Source: Bacteroidales bacterium (lineage in GTDB: Bacteria; Bacteroidota; Bacteroidia; Bacteroidales; F082). From it: a stretch of 64,000 nt of DNA. The notes under the pieces are model-generated. The model was not told the origin of the DNA. It did no database searches and was given only the letters and a program-made list of their open reading frames with translations. Below, one piece after another: positions 50,835-60,648 of this stretch; within the stretch, counting starts at the first letter, position 1; the number at the start of each line of letters is the position of its first letter. The DNA lies in the NCBI GenBank assembly GCA_016282015.1, contig JAEEJS010000048.1:109999-173998 (forward strand), in the 5' to 3' direction. A program made the translations under genes and the position numbers.

Positions 50835-50856
50835 CCAATAACCGATAACCAAAAAA

Positions 50857-51354
50857 TTAAACCCTCTCCCAAGTTTCGAACCTGTAACTGCAGTCAATCT
50901 GCGGATCGTCGTCTATTACCTTGAGGTCTGCAAGTTCCCATTTGTCGTAGTTGATGATGGGGAAGAAGGTGTCAGCTTCGAAGTCCTTGTCAATTTTTGT
51001 CAGATACAGTTTGTCGGCCATGGGCAGGAACTGCTCGTATATCATGCCGCCTCCAATTATGAAGACCTCTTCTTCGTTGAATACCAGTTTCATAGCGTCA
51101 ACTATTGAGTGGGCAACTTCAAAACCTTCAGGAGCAGTCTCCAGGTGGCTTGAAATAATGATGTTGCGGCGTTTGGGCAGTGGTTTTTGTCCGGGCAGTG
51201 ACATATATGTCTTGTAACCCATAATAACTGTATGGCCTGATGTTACTTCTTTGAAATGTTTCAAATCGTTTGAAAGATGCCAAATCAGGTCGCCTCCCTT
51301 GCCGATGGCGCGGTTTTTGGCCATGGCTACAATAATGGAAATCTTCGTCTTCAT
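50857..51354 (-). CDS. folA: Dihydrofolate reductase
   Basis: FolA reduces dihydrofolate to tetrahydrofolate with NADPH, regenerating the cofactor used up by thymidylate synthase. The 165-residue protein has SIIVAMAKNRAIGKGGDL (residues about 6-23), IWHLSNDLKHFKEVT with the catalytic-region Asp, HTVIMGYKTYMSLP, and IIGGGMIYEQFLP near 100. The usual LPW is IWH here, a small departure near the active site. It follows thyA by one base. Confidence 0.95.
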   Translation of the reverse strand: MKTKISIIVAMAKNRAIGKGGDLIWHLSNDLKHFKEVTSGHTVIMGYKTYMSLPGQKPLPKRRNIIISSHLETAPEGFEVAHSIVDAMKLVFNEEEVFIIGGGMIYEQFLPMADKLYLTKIDKDFEADTFFPIINYDKWELADLKVIDDDPQIDCSYRFETWERV

Positions 51355-51355
51355 T

Positions 51356-52183
51356 CTACACAGATACCGGCGCTTTGATGGCGTCGTATGGATTATAGTT
51401 TTCTAAGGTAAAATCTTCATATTTGAAATCGTACAGACTCTTTACCTCCGGGTTGAGTCTCATGGTCGGCAGCGGTCGCGGCTCGCGTGACAGCTGCAGC
51501 TTGACCTGCTCGATGTGGTTGTTGTAGATATGTACGTCGCCGAAGGTATGGATGAAGTCGCCGGCTTCAAGGTTGCACACCTGTGCCATCATCATGGTCA
51601 GCAATGAATATGACGCTATGTTGAAAGGCACTCCCAGAAACACGTCGGCCGAGCGTTGGTACATCTGGCACGACAGACGTCCGTTTATGACATAGAATTG
51701 GAAGAAGGCATGGCAAGGCGGCAGAGCGGCTTTACCTTCCGCTACATTCTTGGCGAAGTCTTTCTCGTGCTCGTCTGGCAGCACGCTGGGGTTCCAGGCT
51801 GTCACAATATGACGGCGGCTGTTGGGATTGTTCTTGATGCTGTCTATAACCTGCTGAATCTGGTCTATGCCTTCGTTGTTCCAATTGCGCCACTGAGCGC
51901 CATACACTGGACCGAGGTCACCGTCGGAATTGGCCCACTCGTCCCATATAGTTACATTATGGTCGTGCAGATATTTGATATTTGTGTCACCTGCAATGAG
52001 CCAAAGCAGCTCATAAATTATGGATTTCAGATGTACCTTTTTTGTGGTGACAAGCGGAAAGCCATCAGCCAGATTGAAACGCATCTGATGTCCGAAAATG
52101 CTGATGGTTCCAGTGCCTGTGCGGTCACCTTTTTGAACGCCCTCGTCGAGTATGCGTTGAAGTAAATCTAGATATTGTCTCAT
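51356..52183 (-). CDS. thyA: Thymidylate synthase ThyA
   Basis: ThyA methylates dUMP to dTMP with methylenetetrahydrofolate. The 275-residue protein has [37 protein letters not shown], the catalytic Cys in [30 protein letters not shown] and the final KAPVSV. The start shares one base with the stop of the nucleoside carrier (TAATG), and folA follows one base after, so synthesis of dTMP and recycling of its cofactor are coupled. Confidence 0.97.
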   Translation of the reverse strand: MRQYLDLLQRILDEGVQKGDRTGTGTISIFGHQMRFNLADGFPLVTTKKVHLKSIIYELLWLIAGDTNIKYLHDHNVTIWDEWANSDGDLGPVYGAQWRNWNNEGIDQIQQVIDSIKNNPNSRRHIVTAWNPSVLPDEHEKDFAKNVAEGKAALPPCHAFFQFYVINGRLSCQMYQRSADVFLGVPFNIASYSLLTMMMAQVCNLEAGDFIHTFGDVHIYNNHIEQVKLQLSREPRPLPTMRLNPEVKSLYDFKYEDFTLENYNPYDAIKAPVSV

Positions 52184-53463
52184 TATTTTTTGTCTTCCGG
52201 ATTATAATTGTATTTGAAAACTATGGCGAAAACCACTGCGACAACCAATGCATAGGCAGCAAACACGAACCATGCGTTCTGCCAACCGGCGGCAACCATC
52301 TCAGGGGTGGCACCGGCTGCATGCGGTTTGTTAACGAAGTAGTTTACTATGGCTTGAGCGCCTAAGGTTCCAATTGTGGCACCTATGCCGTTTGTCATCA
52401 GGAAGAAAAGTCCCTGTGCCGATGAGCGTATGCCCTGGTCGGTCTCCTTATCCACAAACAGAGATCCGCTTATGTTGAAGAAGTCGAAAGCCACGCCGTA
52501 GACGATGCACGACAATATGAAGAGCCACACTCCGCCGCCAGGGTTGCCGAGGCCGAAGAAGGCAAAACGAAGCACCCAGGCGAACATGGCAATGAGCATC
52601 ACTTTCTTTATGCCATATCTGCGCAAGAAGAATGGTATCAATAATATACAGAGGGTTTCTGAAATCTGTGACAATGAAATAAGAATGTTGGCGTGCTGTA
52701 CTCCGAATGTGCCTGCATATTTCTCAATGTGACCAAAACTGGTGATGTATGGGTTGGCAAAGCCATTGGTAATCTGCAACGATACACCGAGAAGCATAGA
52801 GAAGATAAAGAAATAAGCCATCCTCTTGTCTTTGAACAACGCAAAGGCGCGAAGTCCGAGCTTGTCGACAAACGATGTGTTGTCTGCTTTGTTGATAGGG
52901 CATGCCGGCAGGGTGAATGAATATAATCCGAGCACTATTCCTATGCCGCCGCTAACTGCAAACTGAGCCGCTGTAGCCTGGAATCCGAGCAAATCGACAA
53001 TCCACATGGTGCAGATGAAACCTATCGTGCCGAACACACGGATAGGAGGGAAGGCTTTGACGGTGTCCAGACCGGCCTTATCCAGGGCGTTGTAAGCCAC
53101 GGAATTGGAGATTGCCAACGTCGGCATATAGAATGCTACTCCAATTGAATACAATGTAAACAGCGGTCCAAACAGCACGGCGTCTCCCATAGTTAAGCCG
53201 TAATAAGCGGCACTGATCATGGCAGCTCCGGAGATGAGATGGCACAATCCCAGAGTCTTCTGTGCGGGTATCCATCTGTCTGCGATGATGCCCATCAGAG
53301 CCGGCATGAAAATGGACACTATGCCCTGTATGGAATAGAAAATGCCGATATGGGAAGCCAGTCCGTGGTAGTGGAGATAGGTTCCCATACATGTCAGATA
53401 AGCTCCCCACACTGCGAACTGCAGGAAATTCATCACAATCAAACGAAACTTGATGCCATTCAT
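52183..53463 (-). CDS. Nucleoside:H+ symporter family MFS transporter
   Basis: A 426-residue MFS carrier with about 12 helices. The opening [20 protein letters not shown], the loop [15 protein letters not shown], and [14 protein letters not shown] match the NupG/XapB-like nucleoside:proton symporter family common in Bacteroidota. Placement directly ahead of thyA and folA fits import of nucleosides that feed the thymidylate pool. The exact substrate is not fixed by sequence. It is 26 bases after the bifunctional-nuclease gene and may be in one transcript with it. Confidence 0.87.
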   Translation of the reverse strand: MNGIKFRLIVMNFLQFAVWGAYLTCMGTYLHYHGLASHIGIFYSIQGIVSIFMPALMGIIADRWIPAQKTLGLCHLISGAAMISAAYYGLTMGDAVLFGPLFTLYSIGVAFYMPTLAISNSVAYNALDKAGLDTVKAFPPIRVFGTIGFICTMWIVDLLGFQATAAQFAVSGGIGIVLGLYSFTLPACPINKADNTSFVDKLGLRAFALFKDKRMAYFFIFSMLLGVSLQITNGFANPYITSFGHIEKYAGTFGVQHANILISLSQISETLCILLIPFFLRRYGIKKVMLIAMFAWVLRFAFFGLGNPGGGVWLFILSCIVYGVAFDFFNISGSLFVDKETDQGIRSSAQGLFFLMTNGIGATIGTLGAQAIVNYFVNKPHAAGATPEMVAAGWQNAWFVFAAYALVVAVVFAIVFKYNYNPEDKK

Positions 53464-53489
53464 AATACCTTATTTGAAATTTTATAATT

Positions 53490-54020
53490 CTAACTCTTCA
53501 GCTTTTTGATCTCATCTCTCAGCTTCACCGCCAGCTCAAAGTCCTCTTCGTCAACGGCCTCGTCCAACCTTTGCTGCAGCTTGGCTATATCTTCTTCGTC
53601 GAACTTAATATCGTCTATGTTGATGCCGATTTCGTCCATTACCTCCTGATTGGTGTAAATGGGGCAGTCGAAGCGCAACGCAATGGCAACCGCATCAGAG
53701 GCCCGTGAGTCGATATAGCTTTCAACTCCGTCTTTTTCACATACCAGATGGGCGTAAAACAAGCCGTCCACGTAACGGTCAATAAGCACTTCCTTAATAT
53801 TAATAAGGTAATTTTCGGCCAAAGCTTTGAACAGATCGTGGGTGAGCGGCCGGCGCAGTCTGTGGCACTCAAGGGCCAATATGATCGACTGAGCCTCGAC
53901 GTTGCCTATCATAATGGGAATGCGCATCTTGGAGTCTTTTTCGCCCAAGATGAGAGCATATACACCGCTTTGTTCCTGTGTATAAGTCAGTCCCATTACT
54001 TCCAGTACAATCTTATTCAT
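53490..54020 (-). CDS. DUF151 bifunctional nuclease with UVR motif
   Basis: A 176-residue protein with the BFN/DUF151 domain (GVYALILGEKDSKMRIPIMIG, then EAQSIILALE, RPLTHDL and SRASDAVAIALRFDCPIY). A C-terminal UvrB/UvrC motif (LQQRLDEAVDEEDFELAVKL, about 150-176) follows. This pairing is standard in Bacteroidota. Plant BFN members cut DNA and RNA; the bacterial role is not settled. I start at ATG 54020 (MNKIVLEVMGL). The only upstream codons lie inside a -7 element whose expected transcript start is at or next to this ATG. Confidence 0.87.
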   Translation of the reverse strand: MNKIVLEVMGLTYTQEQSGVYALILGEKDSKMRIPIMIGNVEAQSIILALECHRLRRPLTHDLFKALAENYLINIKEVLIDRYVDGLFYAHLVCEKDGVESYIDSRASDAVAIALRFDCPIYTNQEVMDEIGINIDDIKFDEEDIAKLQQRLDEAVDEEDFELAVKLRDEIKKLKS

Positions 54021-54024
54021 TCTA

Positions 54025-54032
54025 CAAAAATA
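54025..54032 (-). promoter_or_regulatory. -7 element TATTTTTG directly before the DUF151 gene
   Basis: Minus-strand TATTTTTG ends five bases before the ATG at 54020, so transcription would start at or one base from the start codon and give a leaderless message. Confidence 0.5.
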
Positions 54033-54090
54033 GACAAAAATTCTCAAACGGGGGCCCAAAAATAAATTTTAATAAAATTAAATTTTTTTC

Positions 54091-54121
54091 TTTGAGGAAA
54101 GAAATATTATTCGGAAATTTG
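54091..54121 (+). promoter_or_regulatory. Promoter of the membrane pyrophosphatase
   Basis: TTTG at 54091-54094 and GAAATTTG at 54114-54121 are 19 bases apart, fitting the Bacteroides -33/-7 layout with one mismatch (GA for TA). The leader to the ATG at 54188 would be about 60 bases. Confidence 0.5.
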
Positions 54122-54187
54122 CAAGTTAAAAGTTACGTAGCGAAAAATTAGTGTAACAATCATAATTATTAACTTAAATTTTTGCGT

Positions 54188-56386
54188 ATGAATTGGGTTA
54201 TTTATTTGGTTCTCGCAGCGTCAATCCTTGCTTTGTCATTTGCTTTTTATTTCTATAAAAGCATGATGAAGGGTGACGAGGGAACAGATTTAATGAAGAA
54301 GATCGCCTCGCACGTCAGAAGAGGTGCCATGGCGTATCTTAAACAACAGTACAAGGTCGTCATCATAGTGTTTATTGTGTTGGCGGTGTTGTTTTTCGTG
54401 ATGAGCCTGTTCGATCTTCAGAACGGTTGGGTGTGGTTCGCCTTCCTCACCGGCGGTTTCTTCTCGGGCTTGGCCGGTTTCTTCGGAATGAAGACCGCTA
54501 CCTATGCTTCTGCACGTACAGCTAACGCTGCCCGCAATTCTTTGAACAGCGGTTTGCAGGTTGCTTTCCGTTCGGGCGCCGTTATGGGTTTGGTGGTCGT
54601 CGGTCTCGCATTGCTCGATGTTTCGGTGTGGTTCATCGTTCTCGACCATTTCATTGGTGTTGAGAACCATCTGGTTATCATCACAACCACAATGTTGACA
54701 TTCGGTATGGGTGCTTCAACTCAGGCCTTGTTCGCCCGTGTGGGTGGCGGTATCTACACCAAAGCCGCTGACGTCGGAGCTGACCTTGTCGGTAAGACAG
54801 AATATAACATCCCTGAGGACGACCCGCGTAACCCTGCAACTATTGCAGATAACGTCGGTGATAACGTCGGTGACGTCGCAGGTATGGGTGCTGACCTTTA
54901 TGAGTCGTATGCAGGTTCAATCCTGGCTACTATGGCACTCGGTGCTTCAGCATTCGCCACATCAGCTGTCGAAGGCATGCAGCTTAAAGCTGTGTTCGCT
55001 CCAATGCTCATAGCTGCAGCAGGTGTGCTCCTCTCACTGATCGGTATCTTCATGGTTCGCACAAAAGAAGGCGCTGGCATGAAACAGCTTCTCGGTGCTT
55101 TGAGCCGCGGTACTAACACAGCCGCTATCCTCATTGCAGCAGCTACATTCTGCATCATGTACTTCCTCTTCGGAAAAGAGGCAGCTCACCCGAACATGTG
55201 GTGGCAGGTATCACTCTCAGTGGTGGTCGGCTTGCTCGCTGGCGTGATTATCGGAAAAGCTACAGAATACTACACATCACAGAGCTATAAACCAACTCAG
55301 AAGGTCGCTGAAAGCTCAAAGACAGGTCCTGCTACAGTTATCATCTCAGGTCTTGGCTTGGGTATGCTTTCAACAGCTATTCCGGTTGTGACCGTGGGTT
55401 GCGCCATCATCTTGGCTTATCTCTGCTCAAACGGATTCCATATCGCTTTCACAGCCCAGAACCTTTCAATGGGTCTTTACGGCATCGGTATTGCCGCTGT
55501 CGGTATGCTTTCGACACTTGGCATCACTCTCGCAACAGACGCTTACGGTCCTATAGCCGACAACGCCGGTGGTAACGCCGAAATGAGCGGTCTTGATCCT
55601 GAAGTCCGTCAGCGTACAGATGCTTTGGATGCTCTCGGAAACACCACAGCTGCTACAGGTAAGGGCTTCGCTATCGGTTCAGCCGCTTTGACAGCTCTCG
55701 CACTTTTGGCTTCATACGTCGAGGAAATCAAGCTCGCACTCATCCGTGTGGGTCAGGATCTTCCTAATGGCGTGGCATCAGCCAAAGCTACATTGGTCGA
55801 CTTCATGGAGGCTTATAACGTTAACCTGATGAACCCGGTCGTGTTGGTCGGTGTGTTCATCGGTGCCATGATGGCATTCGTGTTCTGCGGCATGACAATG
55901 AACGCCGTGGGTCGCGCTGCCCAGAAGATGGTTGAAGAGGTTCGCCGTCAGTTCAGCACAATCAAGGGTATCCTTGAGGGTAAAGCTGAACCTGATTACG
56001 AGCGCTGCGTCGCTATCTCGACAAAGGGTGCACAGCAGGAAATGCTCGTTCCTTCAATCCTCGCTATCCTTGTTCCTATTGTGACAGGTTTGGTGCTTGG
56101 TGTTCCAGGCGTGCTCGGTCTGTTGATCGGTGGTCTTGCCACAGGCTTCGTATTGGCAGTGTTCATGGCTAACTCAGGCGGTGCTTGGGATAACGCTAAG
56201 AAATATGTCGAAGAGGGTAACTTCGGAGGCAAGGGTTCTGATAACCACAAGGCAACGGTGGTTGGCGACACAGTCGGTGACCCGTTCAAAGACACATCAG
56301 GCCCGTCATTGAACATCCTCATCAAGTTGATGTCAATGGTTTCAATCGTGATGGCCGGCTTGACAGTGACTTGCCACCTGCTCTAA
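54188..56386 (+). CDS. hppA: Membrane-bound cation-pumping pyrophosphatase
   Basis: A 732-residue protein with about 16 helices that couples pyrophosphate hydrolysis to ion pumping. Motifs include DPRNPATIADNVGDNVGD, then MGADLYESYAGS, GPIADNAGGNAEMS and VVGDTVGDPFKDTSGPS. In GNTTAATGKGFAIGSA the position that is Lys in potassium-independent enzymes is Ala, so this is the K+-dependent type, which includes Na+ and Na+/H+ pumps; one such pump is known from Bacteroides. The pumped ion is not decided. I start at ATG 54188; the frame otherwise opens only at TTG. A strong terminator follows. Confidence 0.95.
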   Translation: MNWVIYLVLAASILALSFAFYFYKSMMKGDEGTDLMKKIASHVRRGAMAYLKQQYKVVIIVFIVLAVLFFVMSLFDLQNGWVWFAFLTGGFFSGLAGFFGMKTATYASARTANAARNSLNSGLQVAFRSGAVMGLVVVGLALLDVSVWFIVLDHFIGVENHLVIITTTMLTFGMGASTQALFARVGGGIYTKAADVGADLVGKTEYNIPEDDPRNPATIADNVGDNVGDVAGMGADLYESYAGSILATMALGASAFATSAVEGMQLKAVFAPMLIAAAGVLLSLIGIFMVRTKEGAGMKQLLGALSRGTNTAAILIAAATFCIMYFLFGKEAAHPNMWWQVSLSVVVGLLAGVIIGKATEYYTSQSYKPTQKVAESSKTGPATVIISGLGLGMLSTAIPVVTVGCAIILAYLCSNGFHIAFTAQNLSMGLYGIGIAAVGMLSTLGITLATDAYGPIADNAGGNAEMSGLDPEVRQRTDALDALGNTTAATGKGFAIGSAALTALALLASYVEEIKLALIRVGQDLPNGVASAKATLVDFMEAYNVNLMNPVVLVGVFIGAMMAFVFCGMTMNAVGRAAQKMVEEVRRQFSTIKGILEGKAEPDYERCVAISTKGAQQEMLVPSILAILVPIVTGLVLGVPGVLGLLIGGLATGFVLAVFMANSGGAWDNAKKYVEEGNFGGKGSDNHKATVVGDTVGDPFKDTSGPSLNILIKLMSMVSIVMAGLTVTCHLL

Positions 56387-56409
56387 ATAGAGCTTAGACT
56401 TAAGTCTAT

Positions 56410-56449
56410 AGAAGTCTTTAGTTTGCAAAAACTAAAGACTTCTTTTTTT
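56410..56449 (+). terminator. Strong intrinsic terminator after hppA
   Basis: AGAAGTCTTTAGTTT pairs perfectly with AAACTAAAGACTTCT around a GCAA loop, followed by seven T. It begins 24 bases after the stop. Confidence 0.95.
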
Positions 56450-56525
56450 GTCGGTTGTGTTCTGTGTTTTCTGCAAAATCCTTGTGGGAATTAAAAAAAA
56501 TATTCTTCAATTAAAAAAAATATCG

Positions 56526-56533
56526 TATATTTG
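56526..56533 (+). promoter_or_regulatory. -7 element TATATTTG of the acyl-CoA synthetase pair
   Basis: TATATTTG followed by CAAG, 28 bases before ATG 56562. It excludes the longer upstream frame from translation. Confidence 0.6.
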
Positions 56534-56561
56534 CAAGTTTGAAAACGAAGCATTTTTGAAA

Positions 56562-58337
56562 ATGTACACAATGGAAAGTATTAAGAGGGTGTTTGACCTT
56601 CTTCCTCACTACAAGGAAGCACACCCTGACCAGAAAGTGGCTTTTGCAAGCAAAGTCAACGGCCAATGGCGTGAATATAGCGTAGATGAATATATTGAAC
56701 AGACCAATATCATCAGCGGCGCTTTGATAGAACTTGGTATTGAAAAGCAAGATAAGATTGCCGTTATCAGCAATAACCGCCCGGAGTGGAACATACTCGA
56801 CATGGCTATCACTCAGGTGGGAGCTGTCATGGTGCCTATATATCCGACCATAAGCGAAGCCGATTACAAGATAATTCTCAACAACTGCGAAGCTAAGATG
56901 TGTATACTCGAAGGCGTTGCCGTGATGAACAAAATCGAGGCAATCTGGCCGGAGACACCTGCTTTGAAGGAAATATACACCTTTATTGACCGTGGCAAAT
57001 ACGGTTATTTCGACACTTTGCTTCAGCTTGGAAGAGAACATCCTCATACCGAGGAAATTGAAAAACGCAAAGCCGAGATTGATGAGAACGAATGCGCAAC
57101 CATCATCTACACCTCCGGTACCACAGGAGTGCCAAAGGGTGTGATGCTGTCGCACAAGAACCTCATGAGCCAGTGGAAAAACGTACAGCATTCAGTGAGC
57201 CCTTGGTCCAACAAGGCATTCAGTTTCCTGCCGATTTGCCATGCATACGAACGCGCTCTCAGCTATGTGTATCAATATCGTGGAATGTCTGTTTACTATG
57301 CCGAAAGCATAGCCACTTTGGGTGAGAACCTGCTTGAGCTCAGACCTACCATGATGTGCGCCGTGCCTCGCGTTTTGGAGAAAGTTTACGACAAGGTTTA
57401 CGACTCTGGCAGAAGCATGAAAGGCATCTCAAGGATAATATTCTACTGGGCATTACGTCTGTCTGAACGTTACAAGGTGTTCGACCGTAATTGGATTTAC
57501 AACATCAAGCTGAAGATTGCCAAGAAACTGGTTTACGATAAGATTTGTCAGAAAATCGGTATAGACCATATAGATGTCATAGTTTCAGGAGCAGCCGCCA
57601 TTCCGAAGAAAGTGTGCCGTTTCTTCAACGCATTAGGCATTACCATATTCGAAGGCTATGGCCTGACAGAGACATCGCCGGTTATCGCCGTTTCTACCAG
57701 AAACAAATACGGCCGCGAAGTCGGTTATGTGGGCGAGCCCTTGCCTGGCATTGAAGTTAAGATTACCGATGACAACGAGATTATCTGCCGCGGACACAAT
57801 GTGATGATGGGTTATTATAAACAGCCCGAGTTGACAGCGGAAGTCATTGACAAGGACGGCTGGTTCCACACAGGAGACCTCGGACGTTTCAACGAGCACG
57901 GCCTCTTGAAGATTACAGGCAGAAAGAAGAATATGTTCAAGACATCATTCGGAAAGTATATCAACCCCGATTTCATAGAAAGCAAGTTTATCCTGTCAGG
58001 ATTTATCGAGCAGATTGTGGTTCTGGGAGAAAACCAGAAATACGCCGCTGCTATCATACGTCCGGATTTCACTTTCCTGAAAGAGTGGTGCAAACGTCAT
58101 GAGATTCCTTACACTACCAACGAGGAGATGATTAAGAATGAGGAAGTTTTCAAACGCTATGGTAAGGAAGTCAAGAAACTTAACCACGATCTCGGTGATG
58201 TCGAAAAAATCAAGAAGTTCGTGCTTGTGGCCGACGAATGGTCAATTGCCACGGGCATAGTGACTCCTACACTAAAGGTGAAACGTAACGTTGTTATGAA
58301 ACGTTACGCCGACTTGATTGAGGATCTTTTTAAATAA
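56562..58337 (+). CDS. Long-chain acyl-CoA synthetase (AMP-forming), copy 1
   Basis: An ANL-superfamily enzyme that activates a fatty acid as acyl-AMP and then acyl-CoA. The 591-residue protein has the P-loop YTSGTTGVPKGVMLSH near 182, FEGYGLTETSPVIAVS near 364, GWFHTGDLGRFNEHGLLKI near 429 and the hinge GRKKNMFKTSFGKYI. It is the bacterial FadD15-like type with a short lid. ATG 56571 (MESIKRVFDLL), which aligns with the start of copy 2, is an alternative. The paralogue follows seven bases downstream. Chain-length preference is unknown. Confidence 0.9.
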   Translation: MYTMESIKRVFDLLPHYKEAHPDQKVAFASKVNGQWREYSVDEYIEQTNIISGALIELGIEKQDKIAVISNNRPEWNILDMAITQVGAVMVPIYPTISEADYKIILNNCEAKMCILEGVAVMNKIEAIWPETPALKEIYTFIDRGKYGYFDTLLQLGREHPHTEEIEKRKAEIDENECATIIYTSGTTGVPKGVMLSHKNLMSQWKNVQHSVSPWSNKAFSFLPICHAYERALSYVYQYRGMSVYYAESIATLGENLLELRPTMMCAVPRVLEKVYDKVYDSGRSMKGISRIIFYWALRLSERYKVFDRNWIYNIKLKIAKKLVYDKICQKIGIDHIDVIVSGAAAIPKKVCRFFNALGITIFEGYGLTETSPVIAVSTRNKYGREVGYVGEPLPGIEVKITDDNEIICRGHNVMMGYYKQPELTAEVIDKDGWFHTGDLGRFNEHGLLKITGRKKNMFKTSFGKYINPDFIESKFILSGFIEQIVVLGENQKYAAAIIRPDFTFLKEWCKRHEIPYTTNEEMIKNEEVFKRYGKEVKKLNHDLGDVEKIKKFVLVADEWSIATGIVTPTLKVKRNVVMKRYADLIEDLFK

Positions 58338-58344
58338 TAGTTTT

Positions 58345-60108
58345 ATGGAAGTCAAAAGAGTATTTGATTTACTGGCTCATTACAAAGAGAAGTATCCCGA
58401 CCAAAAAGTGGCCTTGGCGGGAAAAGTCAATGGACAATGGCGTGAATACAGTATTGACGAATATATCGAGTTGACTGACATCATCAGTGGAGCGCTGATA
58501 GAGCTTGGGGTAAAGGTGCAGGATAAGGTGGCAGTTATCTCCAACAACCGTCCGGAATGGAATATTCTCGATATGGCCATCACTCAGGTGGGAGCCGTCA
58601 TGGTGCCTATCTATCCGACCATCAGCGAAGGCGATTACAAGATAATCCTCAACAATTGCGAAGCAGGTATCTGCATAGTGGAAGGCATAGCAGTGATGAA
58701 TAAAATCGAGGCTATATGGCCCGAGACACCATCTCTGAAACAGCTATACACCTTTATAGATAGAGGCAAATATCCATTCTTCGAGAACCTTATTCAGCTC
58801 GGCAAAGAGCATCCGCATACAGAGGAGATAGAGAAACGCAAGGCCGAAGTAGACGAGATGGCATGCGCGACTATCATATACACTTCAGGAACCACAGGTG
58901 TGCCGAAAGGCGTTATGCTTTCGCATCACAACCTGATGAACCAATTCAAGAACTTCTGTCAGACACCTTCGCCTTGGTCAAAGCGCGCCTTCAGTTTCCT
59001 GCCGGTGTGCCACGCCTACGAACGCGCTCTCGTTTATATGTACCACTACCTTGGAATGTCGATTTACTATGCCGAAAGCATAGCCACAATAGCCGACAAC
59101 ATGAAAGAGGTGCATCCGACCATGATGTGCGCAGTTCCTCGTGTTCTGGAGAAATTCTACGAGAAGATCTACAATTCGGGCAAGAGCATGAAAGGCCTGT
59201 CGAAGAGCATTTTCTACTGGTCGATGCGCTTGACTGAGAGATATAAGATAGAAGGCCGTTCTTGGATTTACAACTTGAAGCTTAGTATAGCCGATAAGCT
59301 GGTTTACAGTAAGATACGTGAAAAACTCGGAGCCGAAAACTTCGATATCATAGTGTCTGGAGCCGCTTCCATCACCAAAAAGATCAGCGGGTTCTTCTCG
59401 GCTATAAAGATGCCGGTGTTCGAAGGCTACGGCTTGACAGAGACTTCACCGGTTATCACAGTGAGCAACCGTGAAAAATACGGCCGTGAGGTGGGAGCCG
59501 TTGGCCAGCCGCTTCCGGGCGTAGAGGTGAAGATAGCCGAAAATGGCGAAATCATCTGCCGCGGACACAATGTGATGATGGGTTATTACAAACAGCCCGA
59601 ACTGACAGCCGAAGTCATAGACAAAGACGGTTGGTTCCATACAGGCGACCTTGGAACGTTCAACAAGCACGGACTGCTTCAGATCACAGGCCGTATGAAG
59701 AACCTTTTCAAGACATCACTGGGCAAATATGTGAATCCTGACGTAGTTGAAGGCAAGTTCCTCACTTCAGGCTTCATCGAGCAGATTGTGGTGTTGGGCG
59801 AAAACCAGAAATTTGCCGCAGCACTTATACGCCCTGACTTCGCTTTCCTTAAAGAATGGTGTAAGGAACATGAGATTCCTTTTACAACAAATGAGGAAAT
59901 GATTCAGAATGAGGAAGTTAAGAAACGTTATGACAAAGAGGTAAGAAAACTTAACGCTGGTTTAGGCGAGGTCGAGAAAGTGAAGCGTTATCATCTTTTG
60001 GCTGACGAATGGACTATAGCCAACGGCATTCTGACACCTACTTTGAAAGTGAAGAGAAAAGTGGTTAAGGATCGTTACAGCAAAGAGATAGAAAATCTGT
60101 TCGTCTGA
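58345..60108 (+). CDS. Long-chain acyl-CoA synthetase (AMP-forming), copy 2
   Basis: A 587-residue paralogue of the gene just upstream, very similar along its length. It shows YTSGTTGVPKGVMLSHHNL, FEGYGLTETSPVITVS, GWFHTGDLGTFNKHGLLQI and GRMKNLFKTSLGKYVNPD. Differences cluster around the fatty-acid tunnel region (about 225-330) and after the hinge. The seven-base gap implies co-transcription from the promoter at 56526. Its stop abuts the stop of the convergent chromate-transporter gene with no space between. Confidence 0.9.
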   Translation: MEVKRVFDLLAHYKEKYPDQKVALAGKVNGQWREYSIDEYIELTDIISGALIELGVKVQDKVAVISNNRPEWNILDMAITQVGAVMVPIYPTISEGDYKIILNNCEAGICIVEGIAVMNKIEAIWPETPSLKQLYTFIDRGKYPFFENLIQLGKEHPHTEEIEKRKAEVDEMACATIIYTSGTTGVPKGVMLSHHNLMNQFKNFCQTPSPWSKRAFSFLPVCHAYERALVYMYHYLGMSIYYAESIATIADNMKEVHPTMMCAVPRVLEKFYEKIYNSGKSMKGLSKSIFYWSMRLTERYKIEGRSWIYNLKLSIADKLVYSKIREKLGAENFDIIVSGAASITKKISGFFSAIKMPVFEGYGLTETSPVITVSNREKYGREVGAVGQPLPGVEVKIAENGEIICRGHNVMMGYYKQPELTAEVIDKDGWFHTGDLGTFNKHGLLQITGRMKNLFKTSLGKYVNPDVVEGKFLTSGFIEQIVVLGENQKFAAALIRPDFAFLKEWCKEHEIPFTTNEEMIQNEEVKKRYDKEVRKLNAGLGEVEKVKRYHLLADEWTIANGILTPTLKVKRKVVKDRYSKEIENLFV

Positions 60109-60648
60109 TCAGTAGACGAAATATCCTACAAGACCCGATGCTATAATCAGTAGTATCGGGTTTATTTTTGCCCAAAACACTCCGACGAAGGTAAGGACGC
60201 AGATTATGATGCTGATGTTGCTGCCATGAAGCCCGAAGTCACTGAAATTGTTGGCATTCATCATCAACAGGGCGGCAGTGAAAATGAGGCCTGCAATGAC
60301 AGGTTTCATTGAAGACAGCGTGGTTTTGACTATGTAGTTGTCTTTGTTTTTAAATAAAAACTTGAGTACAATCAGGAAAAGGAGCAAAGAGGGCAATACC
60401 AGCGCAAAAGAGGCGAGTATAGATCCCCAGAACCCGCCTACTGTGTAGCCGGTAAATGTGGCCATATTGATGGATACGGGACCGGGTGTCATCTGTGAGA
60501 TTGCCACTATGTCGGCAAACTCTTCTAAGCTCATCCACTGGTAATGCTCTACAATCTCAAACTGAATCATCGAAAGCATGGCATAGCCGCCTCCGAAACC
60601 AAAGATACCTATCTTCAAATAAGCCCAAAACAACTGCAGATAAATCAT
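60109..60648 (-). CDS. Chromate-transporter family protein, short form A
   Basis: A 179-residue membrane protein of the CHR family, equal to one half of the long ChrA transporter. It has the family signature GIFGFGGGYAMLSM near residue 14 and QMTPGPVSINMATFTGY near 50, then about five helices. Short forms occur as adjacent pairs that work together, as here with the overlapping upstream gene (four bases). Chromate export is the named function, but the physiological substrate in an anaerobe is open. Confidence 0.87.
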   Translation of the reverse strand: MIYLQLFWAYLKIGIFGFGGGYAMLSMIQFEIVEHYQWMSLEEFADIVAISQMTPGPVSINMATFTGYTVGGFWGSILASFALVLPSLLLFLIVLKFLFKNKDNYIVKTTLSSMKPVIAGLIFTAALLMMNANNFSDFGLHGSNISIIICVLTFVGVFWAKINPILLIIASGLVGYFVY

